A DNA stretch of 64,000 bases. Source: Hyaloperonospora brassicae (taxonomy: Eukaryota; Oomycota; Peronosporomycetes; Peronosporales; Peronosporaceae). Shown here piece by piece: positions 1 through 10,188 of the stretch. How positions within the stretch are numbered: the stretch's first letter is position 1; each line of letters starts with the position of its first letter. The DNA lies in NCBI GenBank assembly GCA_947650285.1, contig CANTFL010001128.1:1-64000 (forward strand), in the 5' to 3' direction. The notes below the pieces were generated by a model. The model was not told the origin of the DNA, searched no databases, and saw only the letters and a program-made list of their open reading frames with translations. Both the position numbers and the translations under genes were made by a program.

Positions 1-138
1 GTTCGAGGTGACAAGGGCACTAAGCGCAAGGCAATTGTGGCGCTAGTTCGCGTCCGTGACGGAACAAACCTCCAGAAGGATCGAACCAAGACCTACGAAG
101 CTAAAGAAGCAGTCATTGAAGAGATGGAAGGCGAATGA
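1..138 (+). CDS. C-terminal end of an unrecognised reading frame (partial)
   Basis: Frame 1 is open from the first base of the window to a TGA at 136-138, giving 45 residues that start VRGDKGTKRK and end in an acidic EEMEGE tail. The composition is charged and soluble, with no membrane segment and no motif I recognise. It lies just upstream of a decayed MULE transposase on the same strand, so it could be a neighbouring host exon or part of the same transposon. The 5' part is outside the window. A chance open frame cannot be excluded at this length. Confidence 0.3.
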   Translation, partial: VRGDKGTKRKAIVALVRVRDGTNLQKDRTKTYEAKEAVIEEMEGE

Positions 139-240
139 AATCTTCTTTTGATCACCTAGCTCCACATTTGATTGAACTTAAGCGCGTGAATCAATCCAGC
201 ACTGTGGCACTCGAAGTGGACCAAAAAATCGATTTTCCAT

Positions 241-1600
241 TTGTTTGTGGCCTTTGGAGTGTCTGTTAGCAGTCACACTTATAAAATTCTCGTGGTTGGC
301 TTCGATGGAACGCATTCGCGCCATCACAAATACAATGACGTGATACTTTCTCTGATTGGACGAGACAGAAATGGACAAGACGTAACGTTGGCCACTGCCT
401 TCGTAAATGTGGAGAACAAGGACAACATTTCATGGTTTTTATTCATTGCATTAATGGTGGAATTAATTTAGTGCTTGTCGCGATAATGTGTCATCGTGGA
501 AAGATACAAGATACCGTAAAACAAGTGTACGCCATAACAGGTATCAGCCTCCATATTCGATTTTGTACCTTGCACATTTTGCGCAATATTTAACGAAATT
601 TCGGATGTTCAAGATCTAATTTTTAGAGATTCGTGTGGAAAGTTCAATCAGCAGAGTTCGAGATTGACTATAACGCTGCTGTTATGGTGGTACGAACAAA
701 GTTTGGAGATGAGGTTGCCGCGTACATTGGGGATATTGATCCTATATATTGGACTGTGTTTGCGAATATGCAAGTAAAAGTTATTAACGAAAATGTATCT
801 GTCAAAAATTTCACGACGCCGAGCACAAATTCGGCCTTAAGTACGAATAAAAAGACATACTTGCACTGCCAATGAAGCCATGTTCTCTTTTCGGGTGGCG
901 CACCACTAACTTTGTCAAAAGTGATAATAATACCATGCTTGCCCATGGTATTCGTGATGCTGCGCCTCTAGAGGCAATCAAAATTTTAACACAGGTGGCT
1001 ATGGAATTTTTTGGTAAGCGTCCAGATCAAATGAAAATATGGTCAGTGAAGAAACTTACTCTGACGCCTCGTGCGCGGTCTCTTTGGAAGAAGGAACAAG
1101 CAGCTGCGGGTGGAGATGAAGTTGCGCGGTCTTCCTCTACTATATTGTTTGCCTCGAAACAAGGCTACGCAAAATATCGGCGCATTGATGTTGAAGCTCT
1201 AAGTTGCTCATGTTCAACTTACATGCAAATGAGGCTACCTTGACGTCACCTTGTCGCCGTATTGCATGCCAATGGGTCTACAGTTGATATAACGGTAGCA
1301 TTTCATTCAGCGTACCTAGTCAAAACTTATGAGCAAGGGTTTCTGGAGAGGTAAATTGAATTGGTTGTCAGCACTAAAACACCTTTAGTGATAATTATTC
1401 CACCACCGTATACAAAAAAACCGGACGACGACAAAAAAGGCGTATTAGTAGCTCTGGCGATTCGAAGTCTGGATCTACTTACGAAAGCCACTATTGCTTT
1501 CAAGTGGGGTACAACAAGATAACATGTCGGCACTGTGCGACTTCCATGGAGCAAAAGAACAAGCATTTTGAAGCAAAGTCAATTGACTTAAGTGATCCGA
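241..1600 (+). pseudogene. Decayed MULE-type transposase with SWIM zinc finger
   Basis: This is a broken transposase of the Mutator-like (MULE) superfamily, whose product cuts and pastes its own element. Sections lie in order on the plus strand but in different frames. Bases 241-471 carry a DDE-core section (VVGFDGTH, then GRDRNGQD and VNVENKDNISWFL). Bases 475-590 hold an FCTLHILRNI block. Bases 633-780 hold WKVQSAEFE followed by IDPIYWTVFANMQ. Bases 880-1240 hold LFGWRTTNFVKSDNN and then the CSCSTYMQMRLP start of a SWIM zinc finger. The finger continues past a TGA at 1241-1243 as RHLVAVLHANGST (1244-1315). Frame changes and stops in every section mean that no protein can be made. I did not find terminal inverted repeats. 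The assignment rests on the order and spelling of these blocks, which follow the MULE/SWIM family closely. Confidence 0.75.
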
Positions 1601-1700
1601 TAAACTCTGTGCATCAAGCGTCAGTATTCGTGACGAATACAGTGATGTCCGACAGTGCTTCAGACGAATGCCACCCGCGTGGGTCTATTTCCTTCATACT

Positions 1701-3838
1701 CAATTAATATGCTATACAAAGTTTTTATAGCGAATAATTACAAAAGAAAATTGCCATGTTGTTGCTTTGAACATGCTTGCTATATATTTTTAATATGTCG
1801 ACCATCATAGTTTTCACGTACAGGAAACAAAATACTTAAATATTACGAGTGCAAACTTAACGGCTCTACAATGACACTTCAATCTCCCTTTACTTGAGGA
1901 AATCCCTTGCTTCAATCATGAGCATCTTAGACGTTTTTAGCACGTAAAATGTGCATCGAAACTTCCGTCTAAGCTCGGTGCTCACTTATTGCGCCATCAT
2001 TAAGCAATTTCAACGCCTTCCCATTGATTCGTGACTTGATCAGCCCTTCTATCCGATACCTGGTGGCAAAACAAAGAGCAACGACGTCAGTACCACGTCA
2101 AACGTACATCTGTACTGGCGCCGACTGTTCGCAATCTACCTGCAAAGTATCGAACGAGAGTTTAAAGATCTTGACAACGTCCAACCTATTACACGTTGCA
2201 GGCATGGAACAAACAGCAATAAACAGCACATCAAATTGTGTCTAATAATACAATTGCGGTGTACGTCGACCTTCGTACCTACGCACAGTCTGGTGGATTG
2301 TCTACCGTCTGCTGATCACGCGCTGCGTCCCCTCCTCGGTCACGTGCATAGAAACAAACATAAACTCAGCAACCTTTTCTAATAGAACGTGCAGATACAT
2401 TATCATTTCGTACCTTCTCAGCGCACGGCTTGCTTCAAGCAAGGATGATAGTGCCATAGTAAGCAACGAAGAGGCCTTTGGCCTTCTTTACAGGCGCTCG
2501 TGGGTCGCAAAATGAACAATGAGTCATCCGGTGTTCCAAATAAAGTCTGCTCAATGGGATCAAACCAACGACTCGTAGAATATGGAAAGCCTCGTAACCA
2601 ATCACGCAGTTTCATTCACTGAGGCAGTTAAGAATGGTGTGACCCACATTACCTGTGCTCTATGTTACCTCGTCTCAGAACTGGTGCTGGTTTATAGGAC
2701 TTTGCACAAATCTACTGCTGGTTTCGGGACTCGTTCTGCAATGACATCGGACTTTTTCGTTAATCCACCGCATTGTGTGGAATGAACTTGTCAATCTTTC
2801 TTGGATTGGGGTTTCACAACATCGCTCGCATACCTGTAATTGGTTTGCGGAATTGTTGGCAGCATTTGAAAAAAAGTAAGACCCTAGTACTGTTTTTCAG
2901 CTCGTTTTGTCCACATTCACTCTGTTGATGGCTTTGTTTACCGATGCCACCAAATATTGGTCGTCACCTCTTTTAAGTACCGACAATACACAACATTCAT
3001 ACCAACTCTGTTTTTCGACGTTACATTCATCAGAGCGAATAATTGCATTTAAAGGCCGTATTTAAACGACCTATCAGAATTATATCAGTAAGTGACTCGA
3101 CTCGATGATAGCCATTAATTGTACTCCTCGCTCAAACTTTGATACAGAATTGTTCACTTCTGTTTTGTAAGACAAGATTTATGTTATTTTTAATATTTTA
3201 CACTATTTACAATGAAAGCGAAATCTTGACATCCTTTCTTCGACTTTTGGTACCTACTGTTTAATTCCGAATATCAGAGTTGCTGAGCCGTCACCCACAT
3301 GATCATATCTTACGGAATGTTGTGCGGTGCTTCACTGACTGTTATGATACTTGTCCATGCACAGCAACACCCCAATCGTTGCTGATGGCATCACGTTGTA
3401 CCCCCCTTTCTGCAGAGTATGTATACATGCACTAGTCGACTCCATTCGATGGCAGAGTTGCACATGACAGAGATACAAGCTTTATGTGAATTCGTGTGTG
3501 TTCTTTACAACACGCCTCCAGCTTCAACCATTACTTTATTTTGTGACCAGTCAGAGGTCAAAGAGATCACAGCAGCATTTATATATAATGTGCGCACGCT
3601 GTTCACATCATTGTAGATGCAGAAGAGATAACGATAAGCCGCATTTACAATATAGCATACCCCGCATGCACTGATACAGTATTCGAGCCACCTACACTGA
3701 CACAGTGTGGGCAGGTGTTTTGAAATCTCACGTTTACTATGCGTGCAGAGTTATGAATATCAAATATAGGAATATGAAAAGGGGCATTGATAGCTGCGTT
3801 CACTCAACACTTCGAAAAAAGCTCTCATTGACAACATC
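1701..3838. other. AT-rich intergenic sequence, nothing recognised
   Basis: There are only short scattered reading frames with no recognisable motif, and no tRNA-like or tandem-repeat structure was seen. Confidence 0.6.
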
Positions 3839-4073
3839 TGTAACGGGGTAAAACAAAATTTGTCATTTACACAATGGACGGAGTCCCATTAAAGATGATA
3901 TTAGAACACCATATCAGTTGTTTGGGGCTGAAGTGTGTCGGCCATCGAATTACGAGATCTTTCAGGAGTTATTAATCGTGACATTAGTGTCTAGATTAGT
4001 TACGTTCGTCTGAGGTGCTCTTTCGATAATATATAAAAATAATATTCAGCTCCCATTTGATCCGTAACGACAC
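3839..4073 (+). mobile_element. Diverged LTR fragment of Gypsy family B
   Basis: It starts with TGTAACGGGG, the same start as the two LTRs of the element at 19217-26897. It then follows them through a run of shared words: ATATTAGAACA, ATCGATTACGAG / ATCGAATTACGAG, TCTAAGGTG / TCTGAGGTG, AATATA..TTCCCATTT, and GACACGTG. Divergence is far greater than between the two intact B LTRs, so this is an older copy. It ends where an unrelated coding-like stretch begins near 4074. No terminal end or target duplication is visible. Confidence 0.6.
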
Positions 4074-4372
4074 GTGCCTTCCTGAAACGTCTTGAAGAAG
4101 CTGCCGAAGCCAAAGACGCTGCAGCACGACCAGCGCAAACACCATCAGCTCGCCAAATTGGCGGCTATTCCTTACTTGGGAGGTACAGTGTGCTCTCGTC
4201 TCCGCCACCAACTTTAAAGCAATCGCCGACACCAACACCACAGCCGCCCGTGAAACGGGACACCGACGACTACGTACTGGACTACCAGTACGGAATTAAC
4301 CTTTCACTGACAACAGTGAAGTTCAGTGCCCAGCTAGGTGTAAACACTTACACAGAGGAAGTTAACGAATAA
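4074..4372 (+). pseudogene. Orphan coding fragment, proline-rich, unrecognised
   Basis: An open frame runs to a TAA at 4370-4372. It reads RAFLKRLEEAAEAKDAAARP, then a Pro/Thr-rich linker (SPPPTLKQSPTPTPQPP), then an acidic aromatic stretch (DTDDYVLDYQYGI) ending TEEVNE. Codon use and composition look like real protein: a charged helix, a linker, and a folded tail. There is no credible start, because the frame emerges directly from LTR-like sequence at about 4074. It may be the last exon or a captured 3' end of a host gene left beside the LTR, or a fragment of a retroelement gag. No family is recognised. Confidence 0.35.
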
Positions 4373-4380
4373 GGAAAAGG

Positions 4381-4491
4381 CCCTAGTCGTGGTAAAAGTA
4401 AAATGTTATTTAATACAATGAAGTTCTATCACTCTTGTGTCTGTTCATCCTGACTTAATTATATTGATCTAACTAAACGTATGATGACGTC
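4381..4491 (-). mobile_element. Partial LTR of Gypsy family A
   Basis: On the plus strand, 4393-4491 (GGTAAAAGTA ... ATCCTGACTTAAT ... GATGACGTCT) matches the start of the LTR at 9762-10067 (ATCCTGACTTAAT, ATGATGACGTCT). It also matches, in reverse complement, the solo LTR at 27731-28121. It stops exactly at GATGACGTCT, where the repeat edge of the GATC-dense block begins. Confidence 0.55.
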
Positions 4492-4492
4492 T

Positions 4493-4700
4493 CCCATTAT
4501 GAGACCGGTAAAGAGTGCCACCGATCTGCAAAATGTTACACCTTCGTCTCAGAGTCATATCGCACCACCTGGTCCCAGATGTACCTTTAGAAATCATATA
4601 TATATGCGACTCGTCCCAGATTGGTTCATTAAAATCACCTCTTTCTACTCCTCGTCCCGAATCGTTCCATGTCCATCAATCTGGCGACAGTTGGATAGGA
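4493..4700 (+). repeat. Left copy of a direct repeat bounding the GATC-dense block
   Basis: It begins ATGAGACCGGTAAA, then CACCGATCTGC, ATGTTACACCTT, and repeated TCCCAGAT / TTCATT words. The same order recurs at 9527-9720 (GTGAGACCGGTAAA, CACCGATCTGC, ATGTTACACCTT, TGTCCCAGATCG). The copies are clearly related but diverged. Confidence 0.55.
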
Positions 4701-5521
4701 TAGTTGATCTCCGTGGGGGTCATCTTTCGTCTCCGATTAGATCACTGGATCACTATGTGTCATTTTCCGCCAGCAAGCAACGTCTCAAATGGGTGGTAAT
4801 TGATCCACGTCCCAAAATTCGATTAGTGACTTTGCCGCAACCGCCCCCTGTACTGAAGTACATTGGGAAGCAATCGGCTTCAGTTCAATGACTCATCAAC
4901 TTCGGTTCAAGCACTAAGTCCGTCTCATGGCTTCCCCGACGCGTCTCCCCACCTCGCCGATCTCTTCGGAAGGCTTCACCGTGCTTATGTCTCCGGATCG
5001 AGATCCGTCACCCAGATCGCCAGATCACGGGGGCATACTCCAACGGTCCTAGATCTACCCGAGTTCTCCAATTCTCCCGGCCCGGCTGGATCGCTATCGA
5101 CCCTCACGGGATCGCCAGATCGCCCACCTGAACCAAGCTCGTCCCACGGAGCGCCAGATCGCCTCGACGCATTAAGGCTAGACACCCTTCCTACTCGAGA
5201 GTCTCGTAGTGAAATCGTTTCGACCGTGAGCACCGCAATTAACGTTCCGAGGGTGTCTGCGGCAGCCGTGCGTACTACGTTGGCTACTATCTTCTATTTG
5301 TGGGATCGAGAGGCCACCTTCTACAGCCAAGCGGATACTATTGTCGCGCTTTAGCAGTCGCACCGAGAGGCTGTTGTGCGGAGAAATTGCTTGCAAGAAG
5401 AGATCGACTCTCTGCATAGATCGCCCGCTCCCTTTGTCTTCTTCGTCTAGCCTCGATACTATTCGTTGCAAGGTCAATACATCAACACCACACACTCTTA
5501 TGCGAATGCAAGCTCTCTTTG

Positions 5522-5812
5522 ATGGCCACTCAAGATCAATCGGCGCAGATTCTTCACCTGAAAGACTTGTTACGTGTCGAAGATCGAGATCGGGCCAGCC
5601 TGGAGCAGCAGATGCACACTTTGAAGGCTCAGGTCCAGTATCTCCAAGCCGATCGCGCTATCCTCCAAGAGCAGCATAGCCAGATGACCTCCGACAAGTC
5701 TCTCCTTAACGCAAATTTTTTAAAATTAATAAGGATGATGGGCCGGTCACAAGCGGAGGTTAAAGAAGGCCTGGCTGCACTCATCGATCTCAACAGCAAG
5801 CGGATTATTTGA
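5522..5812 (+). CDS. Short coiled-coil protein of the GATC-dense element
   Basis: This is an ATG-started frame of 96 codons plus stop. Nearly the whole protein is predicted coiled coil: heptad-like leucines run through ILHLKDLLRVEDRDR, LEQQMHTLKAQVQYLQADRA and LNANFLKLIRMM. It has no cysteine and no membrane segment. It lies between a Ser/Pro-rich frame (4863-5354) and the broken gag-like frame that starts near 6360, all on the plus strand. This resembles the order of a retroelement gag precursor broken by frame changes, and it may be a fragment of one long gag. I do not recognise a named family. Confidence 0.4.
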   Translation: MATQDQSAQILHLKDLLRVEDRDRASLEQQMHTLKAQVQYLQADRAILQEQHSQMTSDKSLLNANFLKLIRMMGRSQAEVKEGLAALIDLNSKRII

Positions 5813-6359
5813 CTCCTTTGGAAGGATAGCTGACACATTCACAGGTAAAGAATGATAATCTCAGTCGTCAGTTTAGGACTATACCGAGATACACAACCAT
5901 TTAAGGGTGGTGGAGCAGGATCCGGATCGGGCCATATCAGAACATCGGACTCTACACGGCACACTTAACAATGTTATTCTCGGGTCCCGGTCATCTGCGT
6001 TAGCCACTCGGCCGACGCACAAGCGAGCTATTATCAGACCGGATTGGCCCCTGATTTCGTTGCCTAGGGGCCGAGATCGCCTGCTCGTAGGTCCAGATCG
6101 ATATCGTCTGCCCCGCCTACCAAGCGTCAGCGTATTCCACCGAGGTCACGGTCCAGGGGTTCTTCCGCAACCCGATCAGGTTCCTGGTTAATGTCGTTGA
6201 ACCCCTTAACACATTCCATGAAACATCCAAGATCGACCACATCAGCGCCTTGATTCGATTCTTCTTTTCCGCCTCCATCTACAGTCTTTGGGCCTGAATC
6301 GGGAAGTGGGGAGTCGACCGAGTCTGGTTCTAGCTTATGTGATCTGACTCGGTCTGTGT

Positions 6360-7449
6360 TATCCCAATTGAAATCGGCCGCTCGTTGTCAAATTGTATCG
6401 GATGTCCGGTCCACAACTCCAGACCACTCCCAAAATGCCCAGACTGATCCCACTTCGTTCGTGACCACCACGCTCGACAAAGAACTTTTCGTCCGCCACC
6501 ACCAATCGATTCGGAACCCCGTTATCTCTTTTAATCGTCTACTTCGGTCGTAAATGCTCCGGTAAGTTACATTCGGGATAATAATGACCCTGGGAATGTG
6601 GATGTGTCGTTGCCGGGAGAAACACACATCGAGATCGGCTCTGTTAGTCCGCCCCATGGAGTTACTGCGCTTTCGGTCCACCATTCGTCCGATAGCGACA
6701 ACAGTATCACCATTCTGGTGCGCCAAGTGGATGACAGGATCCTCTCTCCTGTCAATTTTGCCGATCTTCCGCCACTTCAGCAAAAACACGATCTGTGGTC
6801 TCCAAATGTTTTGGCGCCTTCCTACCGGACAGCATCCGAGATCGCCCCTTGGTTCGTTTCGCGGATCGCGATTGTTTGCGCGAGAACTATGACTATTGAG
6901 CTGATATTCCACCTCTACTCCAAGCCCAGGAATTTCCTGTTTCCCTACATTTCACACGGGCGGAGTCCGCTCACGGAAACTTACGCACCTGAACTGAGGT
7001 CGCGGCAACAAATTGAAGCTTCATATGCTACAGCTCTTTGGGATAACATCGTGATCCCCGTGAATCCCATATCGTCATGACCGGATGGTATCGGGACATG
7101 GGCACTCGCTTTCTGGAGCTTAAGTCCAGTCATCGGCAAGCTCTGTGGAAATCCACACAGGATTTCCTGATCTCTCCGGCCCAACGACGATCTGATCGGT
7201 TTCTGCAAGTGTTTTGGCGTCAGCTAAAACAGCGCCGATCTCGCTTTAGAGCGCGTTGGAAAATTTTATTAAAGATGATACTCAGCGGCATGGTTGCTGG
7301 CCACTGCGACCTTGATATATTGCTGGATCCTTTCTTCCTCCATTACCCGCGCCCTCATGAAAGAAAGAGTCTGGTATTCAGGCTTGGAGCATTCCGACGA
7401 CCCAGTCGACTTGTTAGAGGCGTTGGACATGGCGAACCACGAGGATTAA
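6360..7449 (+). pseudogene. Broken gag-like gene of the GATC-dense element
   Basis: The plus-strand coding signal changes frame at least twice. One frame runs from about 6480 through NNDPGNVDVSLPGE and LSPVNFADLPPLQQKHDLW to a TGA at 7078-7080. It overlaps the next frame, which opens at the ATG at 7077 (MTGWYRDMGTRFLEL) and reaches DLDILLDPFFLHYPRPHE at about 7310-7364. After a further frame change near 7390 the signal ends as DPVDLLEALDMANHED followed by TAA (7447-7449). The helical, basic middle (RRSDRFLQVFWRQLKQRRSR) would suit a capsid or nucleic-acid-binding role, but this is inference. No zinc knuckle and no catalytic motif are visible. No intact product can be made. Confidence 0.4.
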
Positions 7450-9526
7450 TGACACTACCAGTTTCTCACCGCGTAATGGGATCACCCGGGATCGCATATT
7501 CCTCGTCTACAGAACAAGTTCAAACCTGCATCATCATCTTAGTCTCAGATCAATGTTCGATCCAAATCTTTTTTTATATGAAACTGGATGTCTCTCAATC
7601 GTCTTCTTTGTTAATTCATTACTTTTAACCTCGACAATCTCGATTCTTTATCGGTTCATATAATTCAGTAAGGTAATTAACTCGACTGTCTTCATACTCA
7701 CACACACGTCGCTCCATCCACCAGCATGTCCACCCAATAGCAAATCTTGCAACCCCATCCATCAGCGTATGCTACCGCCTAGCACACCTTGCATTCCCAT
7801 CCATTAGCCTATTTAAAAACTCACAGGATATCTTTTCAGACCATCAAGGCTCGTCCGACTTGTCTTCGTGAGATTGTATCACTTCGGAACGGCTCCGACT
7901 TAATCAGTTCCGCTCGAACTCTTGCAAGATAGCCCACAGCTCAGATCGGCCTCATCCACCCAACTCGGGTCGGGATATCCCTTCTATTTCACCAGAAACT
8001 GTCGGTGTACTCTCCCATCCTGGGGGTTTTACGACCAGATCGCACATCCAATATGTCTTATAGTTCATAGTATTGTGGTGATGTCGATCTCATAAAATCG
8101 CTTGTGTTAGGGTCGATCTTCCACTTGACCAGATTACCGACTCATGGACGGGGAACTCCGATCCTTGCATTGTTGTATAGCCTTGTGCTCACCTTGTGTA
8201 CCCTTCGGTTAGGCTGGCTTAAGCTCTTCATAATGGCCTTCGAGATGTTGATCTCGCTGAGGGTTTAAGAATGAAAGTTCGATTCCGGTGCGGTAGTCTT
8301 CACACCACAAACTGGGGTTCTGCGATATGGATCTTGAGTCGCGACGATCAATATGTGGAGATGTCGCGATCATGATCTTATCACAATCCGATCTCGATTT
8401 GTTTTCGGGATCAGGGTCTTTTCTGTGCTGAAATCTTCACTCAGCAAATAATAGTCTTGCATCGATCTTGCCTTGGGATCTGTTCAGCTTGGTCTTGGGA
8501 TTGGACGATCTTGTCGTTAGTGCGCAGTGTAACAGATAAGTGTTGCGCTTCGCTAAAATAAAATGGGCTGATCTGTATTGTGGATCGCTTCGATCTTGCT
8601 TGATCCTGTCTTGGACTCCTTGTTCCGATCTTCTTATCACTTGAGAAGTCTCGAGATCTTGTAACCAGAATCCTTTCCCTTTACCGTTGTTTGCTGCTAC
8701 CCTAGCAGTTGAGTTGAGTGTGAGAGCTTGATCGGTCCGGACCAGATCTTCGGGGATCGCTCTTCTCGACCTTGGCCAACAATCCAAGATCTGTCTCTAA
8801 TGTCTTAACAACACGCGTGTCTTCAGCCGCCGAAAAAACATAGAAATCTTGCCCGTAAAGGAGGGGGGAACGCGCGTCGTTCGTAGGGGAAGTAGAGTTC
8901 GAGTCTGTTTATTTACCAACCAAAGTAACAGCCAACCTATTTTAAAGCCTATTTCAATCTGCAGGTCGCTCTTTAAACCGATATCACCTTAAAGCTTGAC
9001 CGCCTACTTGAACACGTGTCGAAATTGCATGACCTGTGCTCCAAAAATAGCGCCAATATTCCCGGTATCGTATTTAAACGCCAACAGAGAACCAAATCTT
9101 AAACATGGTACCAAATTCCCATTTTTAGCACCAAAGAGCTTGAAATAGTACCCAAATGCCAAAAGTGTCTAAATCCATTTTGCGACGTCAATTCAACCAG
9201 CTTTCACTGGATCTCTCGGTCTGAGCTTTTGAGACATAACTTATGGACCTTCAACAGACATATTCATCATGATCCAATAACGCCATCAACGATATATCCA
9301 TGATCAAAAGATAAATGACCGATCTTTCATTTAATATCGACATGATGAAGATCGGTCCAGTACAAATCGGCCATATTCATTCTCTCGTTACTTGTACGTG
9401 TTCCCGTACCACCCTCCAGAGTTTATCTGATCAACGAAACCCTCCACATGTCTAAAAATAATCCCTGGACTCCCACGATTATCCACACTTCCAGACCGGG
9501 CTATAATTTACCAAAATCAGTACTTT

Positions 9527-9720
9527 CATTGTGAGACCGGTAAATGGTATCACCGATCTGCAGGATGTTACACCTTTGTCCCAGATCACACCGTGGAAAT
9601 TATCTATATCTGCGACTTGTCCCAGATCGATTCATGGAATCGTTCTATTTGTCATCTTGTTCCAGATCGCTCCATGAAAATCCTTCTGGTTTGTCGTCCT
9701 GTCTCAGATACCACCCCGTC
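9527..9720 (+). repeat. Right copy of the direct repeat bounding the GATC-dense block
   Basis: It is related to 4493-4700 in the same orientation. Inside it the unit TGTCCCAGATCG..TTCATGGAA is itself repeated two to three times (about 9585-9700), so this end has a tandem substructure. It is followed by the truncated A-family LTR. Confidence 0.5.
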
Positions 9721-9761
9721 TAGAGGGAAAAAAGGAGACTTAGTAGTCAGACTTTTCTCCG

Positions 9762-10067
9762 GTAAAATTAAAACTGTATTGATATAATCAAGTCCTATAA
9801 CTTCTAATGTATCTGTTTATCCTGACTTAATAGTATTAATATATCTAAATGAATGATGACGTCTACTCACCACCCATTGCGCGCGTCTAGCAGCGATTGG
9901 TGGGTTGATATCATCACGATATCAACCAATGGGTAGACCCTTCGGTCATCTCAACAATATCATCATGTCTGAGATATTATTAAAAGAATACTCGACGTAA
10001 TTTTTTTATTGTCAAATTGTTTTAATGAAAATTTTATGTAACGGGCTACCCCGTTACATCACCCTCC
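9762..10067 (-). repeat. 3' LTR (truncated) of Gypsy element A
   Basis: Read on the minus strand it starts TGTAACGGGG at 10067, directly after a purine tract (AAGGGAGGG, minus strand, about 10070-10080) that serves as polypurine tract. It then aligns with the solo LTR at 27731-28121 through ATTCTTTTAA, the ATTGGTTGATATC hairpin, GCGCGCAAT and GACGTC. The last roughly 85 bases present in the solo LTR after TTTTACC are missing, so the copy is cut off where it meets the GATC-dense block. Confidence 0.75.
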
Positions 10068-10188
10068 CTTAACTGATAGTCACCGTGTGACTATAGAAAA
10101 CTTGGTCGCCACCCGTTGGACACTAGTGGGACAGGGAGCATTTGTTTGGTCAGACCATTCACTCCTGACCCTGCCTCGCATAGTTAAC

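Larger units (their letters stand above)
4492..9761 (+). mobile_element. GATC-dense 5.3 kb block, probable non-autonomous retroelement
   Basis: The block is bounded by two related segments (4493-4700 and 9527-9720) in direct orientation and wedged between LTR-A sequences on both sides. Between them are plus-strand reading frames for a serine/proline-rich protein (4863-5354), a coiled coil (5522-5812) and a broken gag-like protein (about 6360-7449). I see no protease, reverse transcriptase, RNase H or integrase. GATC is strikingly dense, often as CAGATCG or CCGATCT; for example about 14 copies lie in 8401-8800 where about 1.6 would be expected. The bounding repeats plus a gag without pol suggest a large non-autonomous LTR element (LARD-like). 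The ends are not proven because target duplications are not clear. Confidence 0.5.

Noticed and set aside
8215..8300. tRNA-like stretch (GTTCGATTCC B-box-like word after TGGCTTAAGC)
   Set aside because: No acceptor stem pairs and the anticodon arm does not fold; inside the GATC-dense element such words arise by chance. No tRNA gene is called.
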